Below, one piece after another: positions 1-7,746 of a stretch of 13,168 bases of DNA (position 1 is its first letter; every line of letters begins with the position of its first letter). A model generated the notes under the pieces. That model saw only the letters and a program-made list of their open reading frames with translations. It was not told the origin of the DNA and ran no database searches. The position numbers and the translations under genes were made by a program. The DNA is from an uncultured Planctomycetaceae bacterium (GTDB taxonomy: Bacteria; Planctomycetota; Planctomycetia; Pirellulales; Pirellulaceae), in contig CAIXSC010000638.1 in NCBI GenBank assembly GCA_903921945.1, positions 1-13,168 of the forward strand. Direction: 5' to 3'.

Positions 1-30
1 AACTCAAATCGTATCTGCTGGGCGGCTGGC

Positions 31-58
31 TGGGAGCGGCTGTATGGGAGCGGCTGTC
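31..58. repeat. 14-bp tandem repeat, two copies
   Basis: Two adjacent copies of TGGGAGCGGCTGTM occupy 31-44 and 45-58 and differ only at the last base. A partial third copy (TGGGA) starts at 59. The period is not a multiple of three, so the repeat would disrupt a reading frame if it arose inside one. Confidence 0.75.
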
Positions 59-140
59 TGGGAAGCCGAAGAACTCACCGAACGGACGGTGCGGGATCGC
101 TACCTCGTTGGCCTGTTGGCCCCCACGCCGTTCCAGGGTG

Positions 141-196
141 CCGCTGTCAAGTCCGCTGTCAAGTCCGCTGTCAAGTCCGCTGCCAAGTCCGCTGTC
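141..196. repeat. 12-bp tandem repeat, four copies plus a partial
   Basis: The unit CCGCTGTCAAGT occurs at 141-152, 153-164 and 165-176, with a one-base variant (CCGCTGCCAAGT) at 177-188 and an 8-base partial copy at 189-196. The array ends 7 bases short of the stop codon of the minus-strand cyclase gene. The near identity of the copies suggests recent slippage expansion. On the plus strand the unit reads as a VKSA-type peptide in one frame, but I do not believe that frame is an intact gene. Confidence 0.85.
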
Positions 197-203
197 GATG
201 CAG

Positions 204-2327
204 TTAGAGAAGACGTCTTTTTCCTTCGTCGGGGCATTCCGTCTGACTTGGATCCGGTGCCGCCGTCGGTCGCTTGGCGCTCTTCCTTTCATCCGCAACC
301 AAGCGATCCGTTCGCCGGACCGCGTACGTGGGATACGTGCCGTAATGTTTGGCCCAATCGAGCAGCTTGACGTAGTCGCAGACGAATTCCGTGATGCCTC
401 GGGCGGCGGCCAGCGAGGCGAACGCGTCGCTGGCGTAGACTTGATTGGGAGGCGTTTTCGGTTCCAAACGCGCGGCGCGACTGACGTGCGCCCCGCTGCA
501 CTTGGGCAGGCCGGTGATCGGGTCGCGCCCCAGATGCACAGGCCCCGCGTGGAGCGCGATGCGGATCTTCAAGTCGCTCGAAAATCCCAATTCCCGCCAA
601 TTCGTGTCGCGGACTTCCTCGCACAGGTCGAGCGCGAACAGTCCAGCGGTACACAGTTTGCGACAGGCAAAGTACAGTCCGTCACCCCACGTTTCGCGTA
701 CCGGGATCAACGTGCGGTGCCACTGATCCGCAACGAGCCGCGGATCGGCATACCGTTCCATCCGCTGCGCGACCCGGCCAAGAAACAGCTCCACAAACTT
801 CGTCACCTCGCTGTCCGCCAACTGGCTGTATCCCACAACGTCCGCGAAGATCATTGACATCACTGGCGCGTCATCGGCTGATTCAACATAGACGAACTGA
901 TCAGCCGCGTCGGCCAGCAATTGCGGTTCGCCCCGGAGCGGATCAAGCACTTCCACCGCGAGGCCACTGCGCCGCCACTGTGTGACGGCATCGGCCGTTC
1001 CGCCTTGGGCCGTTGACGTTGATCGACCGAGCACCGCCAATCCATGGAGCGATGTCTGCAGTTCCTCGGCGAGCAGCCGTCCCTGACCGAGTATCAACTG
1101 GTTGGCGTAGGCGAACGGCACCCCTTCGGCACCCACTCGATCGTGGCACGCGATCGTTACCCGCGACGCTTTTGCCAGGACGGCTCGGAAACGCGGCACC
1201 CAGGATTCATCCGCGCCGTTCAGCACACTCTCCTGGATGAACTGGTCCTCGGAAAACGGAAGCACGATGCGCGTATCGCTACCTTCCACCGATTGCAACG
1301 CTTCCAGAAACAGAATGTCCGCTCCGTTCGCCGCCGAACTGACGCCGACGCGAACGCGTTTTTCTTCGAGCCATTTCGTCATCGCCGCGCGCACCTGCGG
1401 TTCGTGGTCCGGCGGGAAGCGCGGAGCCGGTCGCCGCGTCTCATCGATACGATGCCCCGTGCAAATCGCCACGTGCGGAATCGGCAACCAGAGGTCAGCC
1501 AGAGATTCGACTTCGCCGATCGCGCGTAGCAACTGCTTCAACTGGCGGCGAGTGGAATTCAAATGACCGACGCGGCCTAACGCGACCGACTCCGCTTGGC
1601 GATACCACTTCTCCGCGTCTTGCAGCCGCCCTTGAATCAAACAGGCCTCGCCCAGGGTCGCCCAAAGCCAATACGGATCCGAATTGGACGCGGCATCTGT
1701 CCTCCGTTCGTCCACCAAACATTCCGCCTCGACCTCTCGGGCCGTTTCGGCAGCCGCTGGCGCGTCGCCGAGCAACCGCTGCAAAGCGGCGACGTTGATA
1801 CCCGTCCAATAAGTGCCACCGGGCGCCCGCCACGCCGCGTGATACAGGCTCAAACCTCGCCGCAAATGGTTTTCCCGGTCCCGGGGCGATGAGGCTCGTA
1901 AACCGAGCTGCTTGTGAATGGCCGCTTCCAATCCGCGGATTTCCTCGTCGCGCGGCAACTTCGCAAACTCCTCGCCTCCCAGTTCGCGGGACGCCTCGGC
2001 GATCATCCCGCACCGAGCCAACGCCAACGCCAACAAGTGCCGCAAGCGCGCGCGGAAACGCCGCGAATCGCCCGCGAACGCCAGTCCGGCTTCGGCCACT
2101 TCCCGCGCCGAGAACGGCGCGCCCAAATCCATGAAATGCTTCGCTAACAGCAGATGGGTCGCCGGCCGCCGCCAGACCGGGCTGCACTCGTCCCGCTCTC
2201 GCCATAACCGCAGCAATTCGGCGACTCGCGGTTTCGGCGAGTGCAACTGCCGCAGGATTTGCTCGTCGTCCCGGGAAACCCACCACCTTGGCGACGCCAT
2301 CAGCTCCCATCGCTGACCGTTTTCCAT
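204..2327 (-). CDS. TPR/TRAFs-binding-like, SLOG-like and class III nucleotidyl cyclase protein
   Basis: A 707-residue cytoplasmic signalling protein with no signal peptide or membrane segment. Residues about 30-270 are helical and TPR-like, resembling the TRAFs-binding domain (DUF4071) of MAP3K-type proteins (SLYHAAWRAPGGTYWTGIN, 160-178). Residues about 285-465 look like a Rossmann-type fold (CTGHRID, ANGADILFLEAL, RIVLPFSEDQF, PFAYANQLILG), possibly SLOG-like. Residues about 489-670 form a class III adenylate/guanylate cyclase domain with metal-binding D496 (FADVVGYS) and D549 (ETWGDGLYF) and arginine R620 (HVSRAARLE). There is one cyclase domain, so homodimerisation is expected. Position 545, which sets substrate choice, is Glu as in guanylyl cyclases, and the usual Asn before the Arg is S616. 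The reading frame stays open far upstream (to 3419), but that part is antisense to the propeller gene. I chose ATG 2327; ATGs at 2348 and 2300 are alternatives, the latter with GGGAG just upstream. Fold calls are by eye; the cyclase call is firm. Confidence 0.88.
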   Translation of the reverse strand: MENGQRWELMASPRWWVSRDDEQILRQLHSPKPRVAELLRLWRERDECSPVWRRPATHLLLAKHFMDLGAPFSAREVAEAGLAFAGDSRRFRARLRHLLALALARCGMIAEASRELGGEEFAKLPRDEEIRGLEAAIHKQLGLRASSPRDRENHLRRGLSLYHAAWRAPGGTYWTGINVAALQRLLGDAPAAAETAREVEAECLVDERRTDAASNSDPYWLWATLGEACLIQGRLQDAEKWYRQAESVALGRVGHLNSTRRQLKQLLRAIGEVESLADLWLPIPHVAICTGHRIDETRRPAPRFPPDHEPQVRAAMTKWLEEKRVRVGVSSAANGADILFLEALQSVEGSDTRIVLPFSEDQFIQESVLNGADESWVPRFRAVLAKASRVTIACHDRVGAEGVPFAYANQLILGQGRLLAEELQTSLHGLAVLGRSTSTAQGGTADAVTQWRRSGLAVEVLDPLRGEPQLLADAADQFVYVESADDAPVMSMIFADVVGYSQLADSEVTKFVELFLGRVAQRMERYADPRLVADQWHRTLIPVRETWGDGLYFACRKLCTAGLFALDLCEEVRDTNWRELGFSSDLKIRIALHAGPVHLGRDPITGLPKCSGAHVSRAARLEPKTPPNQVYASDAFASLAAARGITEFVCDYVKLLDWAKHYGTYPTYAVRRTDRLVADERKSAKRPTAAPDPSQTECPDEGKRRLL

Positions 2328-2612
2328 ACACAAAGCCCTAATGTGCATCCCTAAACAAAGCGCAAACTGTTCGCACCCGCCCGCCCGGCAGAGTCTGCTG
2401 TGACAAAGCCTCTGTTCGCGAGTTAACCAAGGTAGCCGATTGGACTCCTGGAGCTTAACCGAAACCTTTTGGGTTCGCATAAGGAACAACTCGCCTACGA
2501 GTCGGCCGACGGGTGGCGGAACCTGTGGGCTTACCGGTAGATTCCCATTCCGCAAATGGCTGGACGGGCCATTCGAGCCGCTGTTTCCCATCAACCGCTT
2601 CCGGAGCCACCC
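2328..2612. other. Divergent intergenic spacer
   Basis: This 285-bp spacer must hold the promoters for the minus-strand cyclase and the plus-strand propeller gene. I found no convincing -35/-10 pair on either strand. A small imperfect hairpin lies at 2460-2477: CGAAACC, loop TTTT, GGGTTCG, six of seven pairs. Its role is unknown. A Shine-Dalgarno-like GGAG at 2603-2606 serves the propeller gene. Confidence 0.4.
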
Positions 2613-3539
2613 ATGATTCGGTGCCTGTTGCTTGCTCTGTCTTCGCTCTCTCTCGCGCTGACCGCGCCGGCCGTCGCCCAGCATCGGTTGGCCGTGCAGG
2701 GGAACGGGCGGATGGCCATCGTCGATCGAGCTGGCAAGATCGAATGGGAGATGAAATGGGGCCCCATTCACGATCTGCATGTCACGTCCAACGGGCACTT
2801 TTTCGTGCAGCAAGGAGCGGCCAAGGTCGTCGAAATCGATCCGGCGACGAAGCAGGTGGTCTGGACCTACGACGCGGCCGCCAGCAACGGCAATGCGGGA
2901 AAGCGCGTCGAAGTGCATGGCTTCCAGCCACTCGAAAATGGCCGGTTGATGCTGGCCGAATCCGGAACGGCCCGCATCTTGGAAATTGACCGAGATGGCC
3001 AGGTGCTGCACGCCGTCAAGCTGAAAGTCGTGCGCCCCAACGCTCACTCCGACACGCGGCTCGTCCGCAAACTCCCCAGCGGCAACTATCTGGTCTGTCA
3101 CGAAGCGGACGGGGCCGTTCGCGAATACGATGGCCGCACGGGAGACGTGATTTGGGAGTTCGATGTGCCGCTCTTCGACAAGCCGCGTAAGCCGGGCCAC
3201 GGCCCCGAGGCGTTCGGCAATCAAGTCTTCGCAGCCGTGCGACTTGCCAGCGGCAACACGCTCATCGCCACCGGCAATGGCCACAGCGTGCTGGAAGTCA
3301 CTCCGGCCAAGGAGATCGTGTGGAAGATCGAACAGCACGACCTGCCGAACATTACGCTGGCTTGGGTGACAACGCTCGAAGTGCTGCCCAGCGGAAACTA
3401 CGTCATCGGGAACTGCCATGCCGGTCCCGGCCAGCCGCTGCTGATCGAATTGGAGCCGAAGACGAAACGCGTCGTCTGGACGTTCGACCAGTTTGAAAAG
3501 TGGGGGAATTCCGTGTCGAACACGCGGCTGCTGGACTAA
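2613..3539 (+). CDS. Secreted PQQ-like/aryl-sulfotransferase-like beta-propeller protein
   Basis: A 308-residue exported protein. Residues 1-22 are a signal peptide: MIRC, a hydrophobic core of Leu and Ala, then APAVA with likely signal peptidase I cleavage before Q23. The rest is built of about six propeller blades that share a recognisable pattern: an SGN or NGH turn, a strand such as YLVCHEADG, then V.E.D..T..VVW.F/Y (KVVEIDPATKQVVWTYD, VREYDGRTGDVIWEFDV, VLEVTPAKEIVWKIEQ, LIELEPKTKRVVWTF). The HDLHVTSNG stretch resembles arylsulfotransferase-type propellers, but the protein is short and I see no catalytic residues I could name, so a binding or scaffold role is as likely as an enzyme. The ATG at 2613 is chosen because GGAG lies 6 bases upstream and a signal peptide follows; the frame is open farther upstream (ATG 2556) without these features. 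It ends 244 bp before the MoxR operon and is probably transcribed separately. Confidence 0.85.
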   Translation: MIRCLLLALSSLSLALTAPAVAQHRLAVQGNGRMAIVDRAGKIEWEMKWGPIHDLHVTSNGHFFVQQGAAKVVEIDPATKQVVWTYDAAASNGNAGKRVEVHGFQPLENGRLMLAESGTARILEIDRDGQVLHAVKLKVVRPNAHSDTRLVRKLPSGNYLVCHEADGAVREYDGRTGDVIWEFDVPLFDKPRKPGHGPEAFGNQVFAAVRLASGNTLIATGNGHSVLEVTPAKEIVWKIEQHDLPNITLAWVTTLEVLPSGNYVIGNCHAGPGQPLLIELEPKTKRVVWTFDQFEKWGNSVSNTRLLD

Positions 3540-3783
3540 AGCTTAAGCAATCGCAAGCTTGGGCGAAGCTCGGGAATTTTCGGAAGTGCAGGCTGAGCGG
3601 GTCGGATTTCCGGATGAAGATGCGTTTCCGGGAAAGTTCGATTACCATGCGTCTCTATCATTGGCGACTCGCCAGCCACGGCGAACGCGATCGCTTTTCA
3701 CGCCCAGTCCTTCACCTCGATTCGCGGCGTCAACGGCGTGAAACAGCGGCGATCGAACTGACAACCGGATCTGGAATCATCAC
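3540..3783. other. Intergenic region upstream of the MoxR operon
   Basis: This 244-bp spacer separates the propeller gene from the operon and should carry the operon promoter, though I could not pick out a clear one. Right after the propeller stop codon, AAGCTT at 3539-3544 and again at 3555-3560 could pair as a 6-bp AT-rich stem with a 10-base loop. It lacks a T-run, so I do not call it a terminator. Short open frames here look like chance. Confidence 0.35.
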
Positions 3784-4815
3784 ATGGCTTCTTCGGCGGA
3801 TACGGGTAAAGTCCAATCGCTCAACGACGACGATGTGCGGTCGATCGATCAATTGAGGGCGGTGTACGCTCAGTTGACGGAGGAGTTGGGGAGGGTAATC
3901 GTTGGTCAACGGGAGACGATCCAGCGGCTGGCGATTTGCCTGTTCGCGCGGGGCCACGCTCTTTTGATGGGCGTGCCGGGATTGGCGAAGACGCTGCTGG
4001 TCAGCAAGCTGGCCGAAACCATGTCGTTGAAGTTCAACCGCATCCAGTTCACTCCCGACTTGATGCCGATGGACATCACGGGCACGGACATCCTGCAAGA
4101 GACCGAATCGGGGCGCCGGGACTTCCAGTTTGTCCGCGGGCCGGTGTTCGCCAACATCGTGCTCGCCGACGAAATCAACCGAGCGCCGCCGAAGACGCAG
4201 GCCGCGATGCTGGAAGCGATGCAAGAACATCGCGTCACGGCCGTGGGCAAGACGTTTTCGCTCGATTCGCCGTTCTTGGTGCTGGCGACTCAAAACCCGG
4301 TCGAGCAGGAAGGCACGTATCCGCTGCCCGAAGCGCAACTCGATCGCTTCATGTTCCTCATTGAACTTGACTATCCGTCCGAGGACGAGGAGATTCGCAT
4401 CGCGCGAACGACGACGGGCGGGAGCCTGCCGTCGCTCGCCCACCTTCTCGACGGTCCGCAGATCGTGCGTCATCAGGAGTTGGTGCGGCGAGTGCCCGTG
4501 CCCGACCACATCTACAGCTACGCCGCCAAACTGGTCCGCAAGACGCGTCCTCAGGGTTCCACCGCGCCGGCATGGCTCAAGCCGCTCGTTTCCTGGGGCG
4601 CGGGGCCCCGCGCCGTGCAGTGCTTGATCCTCGGCGCGAAGGCCCGCGCGGCACTTCTGGGCAGCTACATGACACGGCTTGAAGACATCCAGCAAGTGGC
4701 CGAGCCCGTCCTGACGCACCGGATCATCACGACATTCGCCGCTCAGGCGGAGGGCGTCGATGCCAAACAGATCGTGCGCCGTTTGGTGGCTGAAACCCCG
4801 TCGGATCATTCCTAG
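3784..4815 (+). CDS. MoxR-family AAA+ ATPase
   Basis: A 343-residue cytoplasmic AAA+ ATPase of the MoxR family, which act as chaperone-like motors usually encoded beside VWA proteins. Visible motifs: Walker A GVPGLAKT at 63-70 (K69), Walker B VLADEIN at 126-132 (D129, E130), sensor 1 ATQNP at 168-172, the arginine finger in EAQLDRF (R188), and sensor 2 in GAGPRA (R276). The MoxR signature INRAPPKTQAAMLEAMQE directly follows Walker B. Length and all motifs are normal, so the protein should be an active ATPase. It is the first gene of a five-gene operon; the DUF58 gene starts 17 bp after its stop. The start ATG at 3784 has only a weak GGA 8 bases upstream, but no better in-frame start is seen. 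It likely remodels or loads a partner through the VWA proteins encoded downstream; the client is unknown. Confidence 0.96.
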   Translation: MASSADTGKVQSLNDDDVRSIDQLRAVYAQLTEELGRVIVGQRETIQRLAICLFARGHALLMGVPGLAKTLLVSKLAETMSLKFNRIQFTPDLMPMDITGTDILQETESGRRDFQFVRGPVFANIVLADEINRAPPKTQAAMLEAMQEHRVTAVGKTFSLDSPFLVLATQNPVEQEGTYPLPEAQLDRFMFLIELDYPSEDEEIRIARTTTGGSLPSLAHLLDGPQIVRHQELVRRVPVPDHIYSYAAKLVRKTRPQGSTAPAWLKPLVSWGAGPRAVQCLILGAKARAALLGSYMTRLEDIQQVAEPVLTHRIITTFAAQAEGVDAKQIVRRLVAETPSDHS

Positions 4816-4832
4816 ATCGGCAGCGAACCGTC

Positions 4833-5743
4833 ATGTCGGTCGATCGAAAAGTCCGCTCCTTTCTCGACCCGCGAGCCGCTTCGCGACTGGCTGCTGTGCC
4901 GCTGTTCGCGCGGCGGCCGATGCTCGGCGGCGTCTCCGGGCGACACACCAGCCCGCACCGCGGGTCAAGCGTCGAGTTCGCCGAGTACCGCAAGTACGTG
5001 CCGGGCGACGACCTGAGGCGGCTCGACTGGCGAGCGTACGGCCGCAGCGATCGGTTCTATGTGAAGGAGTTCGAGTCGGACACAAACCTGCGTTGCTGCC
5101 TCGTCATCGACACGAGCGGCTCGATGGGCTTTGGCTCGAAAGGCGTCACCAAACTCGAATACGCCTTGAAGCTTGGCGCGACCCTCGGCTACCTCGCGAT
5201 CCAACAAGGAGACGCCGTCGGACTGAACGCGGTCGCCGAGGGCGTTGTCTCGCAACTGCCGCCGCGCCGCAATCCGGCGCATCTCGCCGCCTTGTTCGAC
5301 CTCATGGAACAGCTCGAACCCAAGGGCGAGACGCGTCTGGTGCCCACCTTGCACGAGTTGTCCGAAACGATTCGGCAGCGGGCCCTGGTTGTCATCATCT
5401 CCGATTTCTTTGTCGAGCCCGCGGAGTTGCGCGGGTGCTTCCAGCATTTGCGGTTTCGCAAGCACGATGTCGCGCTCTTCCACCTGCTCGATCCCAAGAG
5501 ATCGACTTTGATTTCCGCCGTCCGATGCGGTTCGTCGATCTGGAAGGCGGGCCGGCGATTTTCGCCGAACCGAGCGATATCGCGGACCGCTACCAGAAGG
5601 CGTTGCGGACCTATCTGGAGGAGATTCGGCGCGTCGCGCTCGAATCGGGGCTCGACTATCAGCCGATCAAAATCCACGAGGACTACGAACAAGTGCTGAT
5701 GCGGTTTCTCATTGGCCGGGCGAGCCGAAGGGGTGGCCGGTGA
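4833..5743 (+). pseudogene. DUF58 domain protein, broken by a single-base frameshift
   Basis: DUF58 proteins carry a VWA-like fold and are standard partners of MoxR ATPases. Frame one from ATG 4833 gives the conserved N-terminus: the DUF58 signature PGDDLRRLDW (57-66) and a MIDAS-type metal site DTSGS (D93-S97). It reads well up to FHLLDPK (K222, 5496-5498). After that it turns into Arg/Ser-rich nonsense and stops at 5699. The expected C-terminus, EIDFDFRRPMRFVDLEGG onward, continues without stops in the -1 frame from GAG at 5498-5500 to a TGA at 5741-5743. Adding one base (AAGGAG for AAGAG at 5496-5500) restores a 303-residue protein whose stop overlaps the next start by 4 bases, strong evidence that the joined frame is the ancestral one. 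No slippery heptamer is visible, so this is a real mutation or a sequencing/assembly error rather than programmed shifting. If real, the product would be 288 residues with a foreign tail. Confidence 0.9.
5728..5743 (+). promoter_or_regulatory. Ribosome binding site and GTGA stop/start overlap
   Basis: AAGGGG at 5728-5733 lies 6 bases before a GTG start codon at 5740-5742, which overlaps the TGA stop of the DUF58 frame (5741-5743). This fixes the start of the BatA-like gene and points to translational coupling. It also shows that the -1 frame of the DUF58 gene is the one that should reach this point. Confidence 0.75.
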
Positions 5744-7746
5744 GTGTGCTGCAACCGCTGATTCTGGCCGCGTTGCCGCTCGCCGCGCTGCCAGTCATCA
5801 TCCACCTGATCAATCAGCGCCGCTTTCAAACGGTCCGCTGGGGCGCGATGATGTTTCTCATGGCGGCCAATCGGATGGCGCGCGGCTACGCGCGGCTCCG
5901 GCAATGGCTGATCCTCGCCTTGCGAGTGCTCGGCCTCATCGGCTTGATCGTCGCCGTCAGCCGCCCGCTCGCCAGCGGTTGGCTCGGACTGGCTGCCGGT
6001 GGCCGTATCGACACCACGATCATCCTGCTCGATCGCTCGTCCAGCATGAGCCAGCAAGAACCAGGCGCGAGCCGTTCGAAGTTGCGGGCCGCGGTCGAGC
6101 AGCTCGCGTCCACCTTGCGGCTGCTTGGCTCGAATCGCTGGATCCTGATCGACAGCCAAACGCGTGTGCCGCATGAACTGAAAGATCCGGACGAGTTGCT
6201 CCGGTCCCCCGACGCGGATCCTACGAGCGCGGCGTCGGACATCCCGGGCCTGCTCGACGCGGCCCGCCAGTATGTTCGCGACAACAAGACGGGGCGCACC
6301 GAGATTTGGATCGCGTCCGATCTCCGCCGCAACGATTGGGACGAACAGAATGGACGCTGGGAGGGGCTGCGCGCCGCTTTCCTAGAATTCCCCCAGACGA
6401 TTCGCTTCCATCTGCTGTCCTACGCCGACACGGCAGCGGACAACATGTCGGTCCGCGTCACCCGCGCTCAACGGCGACGCACGGCAGCGGGCGCAGAGCT
6501 GCTTTTGTCGCTGACGATCACGCGGGACGAGCCATCGGCCACCGCGATTTCCGTTCCCCTGCGGTTTGAAATTGAAGGCGCCAGTTCCGAACTCACGGTG
6601 GAGTTCACGGGAAATCGCCACGAGCTGCGCGATCATCCCGTGCCGCTCGACGCGACCCAGGAACGCGGTTGGGGACGCGTGTCCTTGCCGACGGACGGCA
6701 ATCCATCCGACAACGAGGCTTACTTTGTCTTCGCGCCGCCGCCACGGCGCCAAACGATTCTCGTGGCCGATCAGGCATCGGCTGCGACGGCCTTGCAAGC
6801 GTCGGCTGGTATCCCGCCCGATTCGTCGCTCGTCAGCGGCGTCGATGTGGTGGGCACCGATCAACTGGCCAGTGTCGATTGGGATGCGGCGGCCCTGGTG
6901 CTGTGGCAAAGCCCATTGCCGTCGGGCGAAGTTGCCGACACGGTGCGAAAGTTTGTCGACCGCGGTGGCCAGATCATCTTCTTTCCGCCGGAAAACCCAG
7001 GGGCCGCCGGCGGCACCGCCAACGCGTCATTCCTGGGCCACACATGGCGGACGTGGGTCGAGCCAACCGCCCAGTTGGGAGTCGATTCTTGGCGGGGCGA
7101 CCAAGATCTTCTGGCGAATACGCAAGATGGCTCCGCGTTGCCTGTCGGCGATCTGCAAATCCGCCGCTTTTGCCAACTGGAAGGAGACGCGGTTCCGCTG
7201 GCGACCTTAAAGGGAGGACAACCGCTCGTGGCCCGCGCGCCCACCGATCGCGGCGGAGTCTTTTTCGTCGCGACCACCACGCAGCCGCGTGATTCGTCGC
7301 TGGCCGAAAATGGCGTTGTGCTTTACGTCATGATTCAACGCGTTCTGGCCGCCGGCGCGGCCGTGCTTGGCGATACTCGCGAGGTCTCGGCGGGCGAACT
7401 CGCGGGCGTGGAAGGCACAGACGCCTGGACCCGTGTCGCGGGACCGACGGACTCGATCTCCACCGATTACGGTTTCCAGCGCGGGGTGTATGCGGCCGAA
7501 TCGCTGCTGTTCGCTGTGAATCGGCCGGTTCGCGAGGACGATCCGCGAGTGATCGCCAATGAAAACCTGGCCGAGTTGTTCCGGGGATTGGATTTTCGCC
7601 GCGTGGATGACCAAGCGAGTCGCTTCGCATCGTTGGTGCAGGAAGTCTGGCGTTCTTTCCTGCTGGTCATGATGCTGGCATTGCTGGGTGAAGCCGCCTT
7701 GTGCATCCCCAAAATCGCCCCGAAACCAGCGGGGAATTCCCCATGA
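5740..7746 (+). CDS. BatA-like membrane VWA protein
   Basis: A 668-residue inner-membrane protein. The N-terminus matches the BatA (aerotolerance-type) N-terminal domain: a hydrophobic segment at about 6-24 ending in PVIIHLINQRRF, then a second membrane segment at about 55-75. A VWA-like region follows with an intact MIDAS motif DRSSS (D98-S102) in ILLDRSSSMS, and a later WIASDLRRNDW strand. The middle, about residues 230-600, is a large presumably periplasmic portion with beta-rich segments. A single membrane segment lies near the C-terminus (about 640-656). The start is GTG, supported by AAGGGG 6 bases upstream and a 4-base overlap with the DUF58 stop. Its own TGA (7744-7746) overlaps the next ATG. 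In Bacteroides-type Bat operons, BatA accompanies MoxR and DUF58 proteins; here it probably forms a membrane complex with the next gene product. The exact role is unknown. Confidence 0.9.
   Translation: MSVLQPLILAALPLAALPVIIHLINQRRFQTVRWGAMMFLMAANRMARGYARLRQWLILALRVLGLIGLIVAVSRPLASGWLGLAAGGRIDTTIILLDRSSSMSQQEPGASRSKLRAAVEQLASTLRLLGSNRWILIDSQTRVPHELKDPDELLRSPDADPTSAASDIPGLLDAARQYVRDNKTGRTEIWIASDLRRNDWDEQNGRWEGLRAAFLEFPQTIRFHLLSYADTAADNMSVRVTRAQRRRTAAGAELLLSLTITRDEPSATAISVPLRFEIEGASSELTVEFTGNRHELRDHPVPLDATQERGWGRVSLPTDGNPSDNEAYFVFAPPPRRQTILVADQASAATALQASAGIPPDSSLVSGVDVVGTDQLASVDWDAAALVLWQSPLPSGEVADTVRKFVDRGGQIIFFPPENPGAAGGTANASFLGHTWRTWVEPTAQLGVDSWRGDQDLLANTQDGSALPVGDLQIRRFCQLEGDAVPLATLKGGQPLVARAPTDRGGVFFVATTTQPRDSSLAENGVVLYVMIQRVLAAGAAVLGDTREVSAGELAGVEGTDAWTRVAGPTDSISTDYGFQRGVYAAESLLFAVNRPVREDDPRVIANENLAELFRGLDFRRVDDQASRFASLVQEVWRSFLLVMMLALLGEAALCIPKIAPKPAGNSP
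7731..7746 (+). promoter_or_regulatory. Palindrome over the ribosome binding site, with ATGA overlap
   Basis: GGGGAATTCCCC at 7731-7742 is a perfect 12-base palindrome that abuts the ATG at 7743. In RNA it could fold as a 4-bp GC stem with an AATT loop and hide the GGGGA Shine-Dalgarno-like bases. The ATG overlaps the upstream TGA (ATGA, 7743-7746). Ribosomes finishing the BatA-like gene would open the stem, which would couple translation of the two genes. The mechanism is inferred. Confidence 0.5.

Larger units (their letters stand above)
1..203. other. Gene-poor strip with two tandem repeats, left edge
   Basis: No convincing gene lies here. The strip sits downstream of the minus-strand cyclase gene, whose stop is at 204-206. 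It holds two tandem repeats described separately. Between them, about 55-143, the plus strand reads in frame as a protein-like segment (LTERTVRDRYLVGLLAP) with mostly G or C in third codon positions. That frame is open from base 2 to a stop at 368-370, but its 3' half is antisense to the cyclase gene, so an intact gene here is unlikely. A decayed remnant of a gene from the left is possible. No rho-independent terminator with a T-run is visible for the minus-strand gene. Confidence 0.4.

Noticed and set aside
141..196. CRISPR-like or regulatory iteron array
   Set aside because: The units are only 12 bases with no spacers, and no replication or cas gene is nearby; simple slippage explains them.
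2328..3419. N-terminal extension of the minus-strand cyclase frame up to an ATG at 3419
   Set aside because: The extra 364 codons are antisense to the propeller gene, which has a signal peptide, a ribosome binding site and repeated blade motifs. The extension shows no domain and is low in plausible structure.
3539..3560. Possible terminator hairpin after the propeller gene
   Set aside because: The stem is only six AT-rich pairs (AAGCTT with AAGCTT) with a 10-base loop and no T-run.
3730..4809. Long minus-strand open frame opposite the MoxR gene (359 codons)
   Set aside because: It is a mirror of a highly conserved GC-rich gene; the translation is rich in Arg and His with no recognisable domain.
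5490..5503. Programmed -1 frameshift in the DUF58 gene
   Set aside because: The bases around the shift (CCC AAG AGA) do not form an X XXY YYZ slippery site, and DUF58 genes are not known to me to be recoded.
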